Positions 22,391 through 28,452 of a DNA stretch of 28,452 nt are shown here, piece after piece. Positions within the stretch are counted from its first letter, which is position 1. Each line of letters begins with the position of its first letter. Both the position numbers and the translations under genes were made by a program. This stretch comes from CAYFHQ01 sp964342805 (GTDB taxonomy: Bacteria > Bacillota > Clostridia > Peptostreptococcales > Acidaminobacteraceae): positions 1-28,452 of the forward strand of contig CAYFHQ010000043.1 of the NCBI GenBank assembly GCA_964342805.1. Direction: 5' to 3'. A model generated the notes under the pieces. That model saw nothing but the letters and a program-made list of their open reading frames with translations, ran no database searches and was not told the origin of the DNA.

Positions 22391-23719
22391 ATGCGGTTGG
22401 AAATAGGTCATTTCAATGTAACAGACGTTGTATTCGGTAACGAAACACGTTATGACAATGGCACACTTACCATCAACAAAGAAGAGGCCCTTGCGTTTGT
22501 GATGGAAGATGAGCATATTACCCATGCTGACTTGGTCATTGCAAAGCCAGGAGACAGTATTCGAATTGTCCCAGTAAAGGAAGCAATTGAGCCTCGTTGT
22601 CGAGTAAATGCAAGCCATAGCTTGTTCCCAGGGATTACGGGTGAAACGCACCCAGTAGGGGACGGCATTACACATGCCCTAAAGGGTTGTAGTGTACTAG
22701 CAGTAGGACAAACATACGGCAGCTTCGGCGACGGCCTGATTGACATGAGTGGTGAAGGTGCGAAATACACTCAGTTTGGTCAAAAGGTAAACGTTTGCCT
22801 GGTTGTAGACACAGACGAAGAATTTGAGCGTCATGAGCAGCAAAAGAAAAACCGTGCCCTACGTTGGGGTGCTCACAGACTTGCTGAGTACCTGGGCAAT
22901 GCAGTAAAAGAATTGACGCCAGAAGATAAAGAAGTATTTGAGCTTCCACCGGTAACCAAGCGTGGTCCAGAAACAAGTGCGCTTCCTTCAGTGGTTTATG
23001 TAATGCAGCCACAGTCTCAAATGGAAGAAATGGGCTACAACGACATGGTTTACGGTTGGGACATGAACCACGTGGTTCCAACATTTATGCATCCAAATGA
23101 AATCCTTGACGGCGCTATGATCTCCGGATCTTTCATGCCTTGTTCTTCTAAGTGGTCAACTTATGACTTCCAGAACAACCTAACGATCAAGGAACTTTAC
23201 GCTGAGCATGGCAAGTCCATCAACTTCCTTGGCGTAATCATGTCTAACCTCAACGTTTCCCTAGAGCAAAAGCAACGTTCTGCCCAGTTTGTTGCGCAGA
23301 TTGCCAAGTCTCTTGGTGCAGACGGGGCCATCCTAGCTGAAGAAGGCTACGGTAACCCAGACGCTGACTTCATCGCTTGTTATGTGGCTCTTGAAGACGC
23401 TGGCGTGAAGACAGTAGGTATGACAAACGAGTGTACAGGCCGTGATGGTGCATCCCAGCCCCTGGTGACACTTGACGAAAAAGCAAATGCAATCGTAAGT
23501 TGCGGAAACGTTTCCCAGCTAATCGAACTTCCAGCAATGGACCAAGTAATCGGTAACCTAAACGCTCTAGCTGAGCACGGTCTATCCGGTGGCTGGGCTG
23601 CTGACGAAGTCCTTGGTTCTTCTGTACGTGAAGACGGTAGCATTATCATGGAAAACAACTCCATGTTCTGTGGCGATGGCGTTACAGGTTGGTCTATCAA
23701 GCAAATGAAAGAATTCTAG
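22391..23719 (+). CDS. grdI: Betaine reductase component B, alpha/beta proprotein (GrdI-type)
   Basis: A 442-residue GrdE/GrdG/GrdI-family proprotein, close to the usual length. In the family the chain is cleaved at a cysteine that becomes the pyruvoyl group binding the amine substrate (Cys242 in the Clostridium sticklandii glycine-specific GrdE). Cys251 (FMPCSSKW) lies at the matching place; Cys348 (NECTGRDG) is another conserved-looking cysteine. The N-terminus (MRLEIGHFNVTDVVFG) is typical of the family. ATG 22391 follows CAGGAGGA. The protein works in the cytoplasm with the downstream selenoprotein and with GrdA and GrdC/D encoded elsewhere, reducing betaine to trimethylamine and acetyl phosphate. 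Sarcosine specificity (GrdG) is possible; the adjacent BCCT transporter favours betaine. Confidence 0.88.
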   Translation: MRLEIGHFNVTDVVFGNETRYDNGTLTINKEEALAFVMEDEHITHADLVIAKPGDSIRIVPVKEAIEPRCRVNASHSLFPGITGETHPVGDGITHALKGCSVLAVGQTYGSFGDGLIDMSGEGAKYTQFGQKVNVCLVVDTDEEFERHEQQKKNRALRWGAHRLAEYLGNAVKELTPEDKEVFELPPVTKRGPETSALPSVVYVMQPQSQMEEMGYNDMVYGWDMNHVVPTFMHPNEILDGAMISGSFMPCSSKWSTYDFQNNLTIKELYAEHGKSINFLGVIMSNLNVSLEQKQRSAQFVAQIAKSLGADGAILAEEGYGNPDADFIACYVALEDAGVKTVGMTNECTGRDGASQPLVTLDEKANAIVSCGNVSQLIELPAMDQVIGNLNALAEHGLSGGWAADEVLGSSVREDGSIIMENNSMFCGDGVTGWSIKQMKEF

Positions 23720-23733
23720 CAGGAGGTACTGAC

Positions 23734-25047
23734 GTGAAACAAGCAGTTTTATACATCAATCAGTTCTTCGCTGGCATCGGCGGCGAGGACAAAGCTGATC
23801 ACGCACCAGAAATCCGAGAAGGTCTAGTCGGTCCTGCAATGGCACTGAACGCAGCTCTTCAAGGTGCTGAAGTGACCCACACCATCATTTGTGGTGACAA
23901 CTTCATGGGCTCCCGTGAAGAAGAAGCAGTTGAGCAAATCCTTGGTTTCCTTAAGGATGTTGAGTTCGATATCTTCTTTGCAGGTCCAGCATTCCAGGCA
24001 GGCCGTTACGGCAACGCTTGTGGCGTGATCTCCAAGGCTGTAAAAGCAGCTTATAATGTTGAAGCAATTTCCAGCATGCACGAAGAAAACCCAGGGGTAG
24101 AGATGTTCAAAAAAGACCTCTACATCTTCCCAGGTGGCAAGAGTGCAGCGGCTATGAGAAAAGATACAAAGAAAATGGCAGCCCTTGGTGACAAGCTACT
24201 GGTTGGCGAAAAGAACCTTCAAGCAGAAACAGAAGGATTCTACCCACGGGGCATCCGTCACCAAATCTGGCGAGAAGACCAAAAACCTGCAGCCAAGCGG
24301 GCCATGGACATGCTTCTAAAGAAGCTGGCTGGTGAAGACTACCAGACAGAACTTCCAATTCCGAAGACGGACCGTGTTCCAATTGCTGCACCGATTGCTG
24401 AAATGCCAAAGGCAAACATTGCAATCGTGACAACGGGTGGCATTGTTCCTGTGGACAACCCAGACCGTATTCAGTCAGCATCTGCGACTCGTTGGGGTCG
24501 TTACGATATTTCTGCTATGCCCCGTCTTGAAGGTGGGGCTTTCAAGACCATCCACGCGGGCTTTGACCCAGCGGCGGCAGACGCAGATCCAAACGTAATT
24601 GTTCCAATCGACGCAATGCGTAAGTTCGAAGACGAAGGCAAAATCGGCCGTCTACACGAATATTTTTATTCCACTGTAGGTACTGGTACAACTGAGGCTG
24701 AAGCATCAAGAATGGCAAAAGAGATCCTTGTTCATTTGAAAGAAGCCGAAGTTAACGGTATTATCATGACATCCACATGAGGCACTTGTACTCGTTGCGG
24801 TGCAACGATGGTTAAAGAGTTCGAAAGAGCTGGCTTCCCTGTGGTTCAAATGTGTAACCTTGTACCTGTAGCTACTACTGTGGGCGCGAACAAGATTGTT
24901 CCAACAATCTCTATTCCATACCCACTTGGCGATCCAAACACGTCAAGAGACGCACAATGGAAACTTCGCTACCACCGTGTTGGCGTCGCGCTAGACGCTT
25001 TGACAGAAAATATTGAAGATCAGACAGTATTTCCAGTAAAAATTTAA
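23734..25047 (+). CDS. grdH: Betaine reductase component B selenoprotein (GrdH-type), UGA read as selenocysteine
   Basis: A 437-residue selenoprotein read through the in-frame TGA at 24778-24780 (residue 349). Around it the sequence reads TST-Sec-GTCTRCGATMVKEFE, the UxxCxxC redox motif of GrdB/GrdF/GrdH; stopping at the TGA would remove the active site and 88 conserved residues ending near IPYPLGDP. The start is GTG 23734, just after AGGAGG (23721-23726); upstream codons in frame lie inside grdI. A hairpin lies directly after the UGA. The Sec attacks the pyruvoyl-bound betaine and hands a carboxymethyl group to selenoprotein GrdA. It lies 14 bp after grdI and 32 bp before the BCCT gene. Family members for glycine or sarcosine are hard to separate by eye. 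Confidence 0.92.
24778..24807 (+). promoter_or_regulatory. Selenocysteine UGA with SECIS-like hairpin
   Basis: TGA (24778-24780) is followed by CGTTGC (24793-24798), loop GGT (24799-24801), GCAACG (24802-24807). The perfect 6-bp apical stem, with G and T in a small loop about 20 bases after the UGA, is the geometry recognised by bacterial SelB. The host must therefore have selA, selB, selC and selD. Confidence 0.85.
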
Positions 25048-25079
25048 GTCAAAAAAACACAAATACCTAGGGGGGTACA

Positions 25080-26594
25080 ATGCAAGCAGATAAGAAAGTC
25101 TTTTATATTTCATTACTGATCGTGTTGGGGATCGTAATCTGGGGTGTCGCAGCTCCGGGCATGTTCGAATCGGCCGCCAACGCATCGTTCTCGTATTTAG
25201 TAGGAAACTTCGGATGGTTCTACATGCTGTCCATGTCGTCCTTTGTCATCTTTGCCATTTGGATTGCAGCCAGCAAGTACGGCGCGATCAAACTGGGTCC
25301 AGACGACTCTACGCCTGACTACTCTTTTGTGTCATGGTTTGCCATGCTGTTCTCAGCTGGTATGGGTATCGGCCTTGTTTTCTGGGGTGTAGCTGAACCG
25401 CTAAACCACTTCATCGCACCGCTGGCAGCAGAGTCTGGATCTGCAGCTGCGGCTGACTTCGCAATCCGCAAGTCCTTCTTCCACTGGGGTCTTCACCCAT
25501 GGGCAAACTATTCTGTACTGGCACTAGCACTTGCTTACATGCAGTTTAGAAAGGGCAAGCCTGGCCTAATCTCCAGTGTCTTTATTCCACTGCTGGGCGA
25601 GGAAAGAGTAAAGGGACCAATCGGTCACACAATCGACGTACTGGCCATCTTCGCAACTGTTGCGGGTGTAGCAACATCCCTGGGTCTAGGGGCTTACCAG
25701 ATCAACTCTGGTCTAAACTTCCTATTCGGCCTACCTGAGAACAACTTCGTGATTTTCGGAATCGTTGCAGTTGTTACCTTCTTGTTTATGATGTCTGCGG
25801 TAACGGGTCTGGACAAGGGCATCAAGTTCCTGTCTAACCTAAACGTTGGTATTGCAGGCCTTCTAGTACTTGTAACTCTAATTATCGGACCAACAGTTCT
25901 TATCCTAGACACTTTCTCAACAGGTCTTGGTAATTACCTTCAGAACCTAGTAACAGACTCCTTTAACTTGAACCCATTTGGTGATAGTTCCTGGTACGGT
26001 GGCTGGACAATCTTCTACTGGGCGTGGTGGATTGCTTGGGCACCATTCGTAGGCACCTTCATTGCACGTATTTCCCGTGGTCGTACCATCCGTGAATTCG
26101 TTGCAGGTGTTCTACTAGCACCTACACTGGCTTCCTTCCTATGGTTTGCCGTGTTTGGTGCAACTGGCATCAACGCAGGTACCGAAGTTGCTTCACAAGC
26201 GATCCAGTCCACATCCACTGCATTCTTCGTAGTAATGAGTCAGTATCCCCTGGGTAGTGTGATTTCCCTTGTGGCTGTTGTATTACTTTCCACTTTCTTC
26301 GTTACCTCAGCTGACTCGGCGACATTCGTTCTTGGTATGATGTCATCGGGCGGCGACCTGAACCCATCCACCCAGCGTAAGCTGATTTGGGGTGTGATTC
26401 AGTCAGGCCTAGCCCTGGTACTGATGTTTGCCAGCAGCAACGGTCTGAAAATGCTACAGACAGCTTCAATCGCAGCAGCCTTCCCATTTGCCATCGTCAT
26501 GCTTTTCGGTATGGTTTCCATAATGAAAGCCCTTCGCGAGGAAAACACGGGAAAGCTCAGCGAAAACCATAATGTAACTCGCAAAGTATCTTAG
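25080..26594 (+). CDS. BCCT-family glycine betaine transporter
   Basis: A 504-residue membrane transporter with the twelve-helix BCCT layout. The motif GMGIGLVFWGVAEP (starts at residue 94) has the Gly form seen in sodium-coupled betaine carriers such as BetP, not the Asp form of the carnitine antiporter CaiT. The family signature and aromatic betaine box follow in YWAWWIAWAPFVG (313-325) and FIARISRGRTIREF. It lacks the long regulatory C-terminal tail of osmosensing BetP, so it probably serves catabolism rather than osmoprotection. The start follows AGGGGGG. It is the last gene of the grdI-grdH operon, bringing the substrate to the reductase. Other trimethylammonium compounds are possible substrates. 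Confidence 0.92.
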   Translation: MQADKKVFYISLLIVLGIVIWGVAAPGMFESAANASFSYLVGNFGWFYMLSMSSFVIFAIWIAASKYGAIKLGPDDSTPDYSFVSWFAMLFSAGMGIGLVFWGVAEPLNHFIAPLAAESGSAAAADFAIRKSFFHWGLHPWANYSVLALALAYMQFRKGKPGLISSVFIPLLGEERVKGPIGHTIDVLAIFATVAGVATSLGLGAYQINSGLNFLFGLPENNFVIFGIVAVVTFLFMMSAVTGLDKGIKFLSNLNVGIAGLLVLVTLIIGPTVLILDTFSTGLGNYLQNLVTDSFNLNPFGDSSWYGGWTIFYWAWWIAWAPFVGTFIARISRGRTIREFVAGVLLAPTLASFLWFAVFGATGINAGTEVASQAIQSTSTAFFVVMSQYPLGSVISLVAVVLLSTFFVTSADSATFVLGMMSSGGDLNPSTQRKLIWGVIQSGLALVLMFASSNGLKMLQTASIAAAFPFAIVMLFGMVSIMKALREENTGKLSENHNVTRKVS

Positions 26595-26620
26595 GATTCA
26601 CCTCCCGGATACTCGCACAT

Positions 26621-26664
26621 AAGCACCTACTCTTGTGATCGGAGTGGGTGCTTTCTTCTTTTTT
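26621..26664 (+). terminator. Terminator of the betaine reductase operon
   Basis: A 12-bp stem with one T-G wobble (26621-26632 with 26642-26653) and 9-base loop is followed by TCTTCTTTTTT. Confidence 0.92.
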
Positions 26665-26745
26665 GACGATGCGGCCGCGACTGACTATGACTGGCCTTCC
26701 TCTTGTTAACTCACGACCAGGGTGGGTCCATAAACCAGCTGACTG

Positions 26746-26941
26746 CCTAGGACCTATGTGTCCACTGCCTAGCTAGGCTCAGGGCGATGAACTTCCATCT
26801 GCTCATCTGTGGTCTTTTCCTACCCCGCCTGGAACTCGCTGGCGCCCAGACATCAGGCTACGCTGACGGAAAAGGCCACAGTCTCCCAGGGAAGTTCGTC
26901 GCCCTTCGCAATGCTACGGCTACGGACACATAGGCCCTAGG
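26746..26941. repeat. Long interrupted inverted repeat of unknown function
   Basis: Three arm segments pair in order. 26746-26763 pairs with 26924-26941 (17 of 18). 26781-26796 pairs with 26890-26905 (15 of 16 plus a T-G wobble). 26807-26820 pairs with 26868-26881 (13 of 14 plus a T-G wobble). Between the first two left segments sits the perfect palindrome GCCTAGCTAGGC (26767-26778). No coding frame is credible. Two of the three odd pairs become G-U only in plus-strand RNA, one only in minus-strand RNA. It could be a structured RNA, a decayed MITE-like element or a protein-binding DNA structure. Confidence 0.6.
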
Positions 26942-27021
26942 GGTCGGTGGTTGATGTTGATCGGTCCTGAGTGGTCTGGTATGTAGTAACATGCATATGA
27001 CTTGTAGAACATGTGTATAAA
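26942..27021. other. Remaining gene-free sequence before the permease terminator
   Basis: The flanks of the inverted repeat (26665-26745 and 26942-27021) and the stretch 27073-27240 after the permease stop show no coding frame or motif that I recognise. The last is probably the 3' untranslated part of the permease transcript. Confidence 0.4.
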
Positions 27022-27072
27022 CACACAAAAAAAGAGCTCGTGTAAAACGGTGAACCGTTTTACTTGAGCTCT
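27022..27072 (-). terminator. Terminator of the nucleobase permease transcript
   Basis: Read on the minus strand, a two-part stem is visible: AGAGCTC (plus-strand 27033-27039) with GAGCTCT (27066-27072), and GTAAAACGG with CCGTTTTAC around a TGAA loop (27042-27063). It runs into a T7 tract (complement of 27026-27033). It lies about 170 bp past the permease stop. Confidence 0.85.
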
Positions 27073-27240
27073 CAAGTTGGTTGGGTCACTTTTGTTAGAT
27101 TCCCAGCTCTGTGTCTATTGCTTTTGAATTACTGATCGTTGTTTGCTTCAAACATTCCTGTCTTTACGACTTTTTCTGTGTGTCAGTATGACGAGTGTTT
27201 ACTCCTTGTAGCTTTCTTTGTACCACCTGCATATGTAGAA

Positions 27241-28452
27241 TTAAGCTGATTTTTCACCACTTACTGCTACTTCTTCGTACTCTTCTTTCAGAACAATGTT
27301 CAGAACTAAGGCCGTAATGGTACCGGCACTGATACCGGAAGAGAATAGGTTTTTGATGACTTCTGGTAGGTTGGTTAGGATTTCTGGACGGAAGGTTACG
27401 CCTAGGCCTAGGCCGATGGAGATGGCTAGGATCAGAAGGTTTCGGTTGTTCATGGGAACGCTCTTTAGGGTCTTCATGCCTGCTGCGGCAACCATACCGA
27501 ACATGATGATACCAGCGCCGCCTAGGACTGGATTTGGCATAATGGCGATCACGGCACCTACCTTAGGGAAGAGGCCCAGTAGGACAAGAATGACACCTGC
27601 AATGATAACAACAAAGCGACTGGCCACCTTGGTCATTGGGATCAGACCAACGTTCTGACTAAAGGACGTATTGGGACCTGCGTTGAAGAAACCTGCGATA
27701 AAGGAACCTACGCCGTCTGCTAGGACGCCGGAAGACACGTCTTCCATGGTCAGGTCCTTGCCGGATGCTTCACCGATGGCCATGAGGCAGCCAACTGTTT
27801 CAATAGTAGTAACCAAGTAAGCGGTTACGAATGGAATGACGGCGGATAGGCTAAAGGCAATGCCGTACTTGAATGGGGTTGGGATGGCAATCCAACCGGC
27901 ATTGGCAATGGGGTCAAAGTTCAGTAGGCCCAGCGGGTAACTGATCAAGTAGCCAAAGGCTAGACCAATAATTACCGCAGCAGAACTGAAAATTCCCTTG
28001 CCATAACGGTTAAGAAGCATGATCACGACCATTACGGACATGGCCACGCTGACGTTGAGGAGGCTACCGTAGTCCGGTGCCCCGTATCCACCTGCTGCCC
28101 AGTCCATCGAAACGGGTAGTAGGGTCAGGCCGATCAGCATAACCACCGTACCGGTTACAATCGGTGGGAAAAACCGCTGGAGTGGCTTAATAAAACGACT
28201 TAGAATGATTTCAATGAATGAACCCAGAATGGTGGCACCAAAGATGCCAGGTAGGCCCATGGTGGCTCCAACGGCAATGGATGGGCCAACAAAGGTAAAG
28301 TCAGTTCCCATGACACAGGCAACCCGTGCCCCAACTGGACCAATACCACGTGCTTGAATAAAGGTAGCGATTCCTGCTGCAAAAAGTGCAGCACTGACGA
28401 GGAAGCCCATGTCTTCCACTGGCAATCCCAACACGCCGCCAACAACCAGCGG
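27241..28452 (-). CDS. NCS2-family nucleobase (xanthine/uracil-type) permease, 5' end cut off
   Basis: At least 403 residues of a 12-14 helix nucleobase-ascorbate transporter. The frame is open to the window edge (PLVVGG before VLGLPVEDMG), so the true start is outside; the GTG at 28434 is inside the protein. Landmarks are GPVGARVACVMGTDFTFVGPSIAVG, with the substrate-site region of helix 3, and the NAT signature QNVGLIPMTKVASR in helix 10, whose Gln-Asn and Thr form is usual for xanthine and uric acid carriers. It imports a purine (or uracil) by cation symport across the inner membrane. It is convergent with the betaine operon and has its own terminator. Exact substrate is not resolvable. 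Confidence 0.9.
   Translation of the reverse strand, partial: PLVVGGVLGLPVEDMGFLVSAALFAAGIATFIQARGIGPVGARVACVMGTDFTFVGPSIAVGATMGLPGIFGATILGSFIEIILSRFIKPLQRFFPPIVTGTVVMLIGLTLLPVSMDWAAGGYGAPDYGSLLNVSVAMSVMVVIMLLNRYGKGIFSSAAVIIGLAFGYLISYPLGLLNFDPIANAGWIAIPTPFKYGIAFSLSAVIPFVTAYLVTTIETVGCLMAIGEASGKDLTMEDVSSGVLADGVGSFIAGFFNAGPNTSFSQNVGLIPMTKVASRFVVIIAGVILVLLGLFPKVGAVIAIMPNPVLGGAGIIMFGMVAAAGMKTLKSVPMNNRNLLILAISIGLGLGVTFRPEILTNLPEVIKNLFSSGISAGTITALVLNIVLKEEYEEVAVSGEKSA

Noticed and set aside
24778..24780. A stop codon or frameshift making grdH a pseudogene
   Set aside because: Conserved family sequence continues in the same frame, the UGA falls exactly at the family's selenocysteine position, and a SECIS-like hairpin follows.
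1..28452. CRISPR arrays, insertion sequences or transposase genes
   Set aside because: No regularly spaced repeats and no transposase or recombinase coding sequence were seen on either strand.

Overview
The window looks like chromosome from a strictly anaerobic, low-to-moderate GC Gram-positive bacterium of the Clostridia, probably an amino-acid/betaine-fermenting lineage near Acidaminobacter, Fusibacter or Eubacterium. The basis is strong GGAGG ribosome sites, lipobox lipoproteins, YesM/YesN and DcuS/DcuR type two-component systems, and a selenocysteine-containing betaine reductase. The genus is inference; nothing in the window fixes it.

Layout. (1) 1-2360: a tRNA-Arg(ACG) with its terminator, then an AT-rich two-gene cassette, an AAA-type ATPase overlapping a TOPRIM-like protein, which resembles OLD/AbiL/PARIS-type phage defence pairs. 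(2) 2374-4410: a metal(loid) resistance-like cassette made of a Cys-rich MarR regulator, an ArsP/UPF0718 permease and a 69-residue peptide with 12 cysteines. A 13-bp element, TTGYACCATACAA, sits twice at the marR promoter and once, slightly degenerate, before the permease. (3) 4776-13408: a YesN-like response regulator, a YesM/LytS-like kinase and a membrane-anchored sugar-binding protein form a three-component sensor next to the galactose/glucose ABC transporter mglBAC. A cre-like site lies in the mglB leader.

(4) 13499-21437: the most notable region. A lipoprotein with two FMN-binding domains (PplA-like), a membrane-fused type II NADH dehydrogenase (Ndh2), a polyprenyl diphosphate synthase (DmkB-like), a second FMN-binding lipoprotein, a DcuS/DcuR-type two-component system and a UbiA/MenA-type prenyltransferase (DmkA-like). 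This set matches the flavin-based extracellular electron transfer (EET) pathway described in Listeria. It differs in arrangement: a sensor system is translationally coupled to a flavin lipoprotein and lies between the two quinone genes. The expected route is NADH to Ndh2 to demethylmenaquinone to flavinylated lipoproteins to an extracellular acceptor. apbE, eetB and any terminal reductase are not in the window.

(5) 21478-26664: a TetR regulator diverges from a betaine reductase operon. grdI (pyruvoyl proprotein) is followed by grdH, which has an in-frame UGA read as selenocysteine with a SECIS-like hairpin, and by a BCCT betaine transporter. A perfect 16-bp palindrome and a second related half-site lie between tetR and grdI. 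(6) 26665-28452: a gene-free stretch with a ~196-bp interrupted inverted repeat of unknown nature, then a minus-strand nucleobase (xanthine/uracil-type, NCS2) permease cut by the window end.

The genes together suggest a cell that takes up sugars and betaine and disposes of electrons through betaine reduction (Stickland-type) and through a flavin/quinone route to external acceptors.
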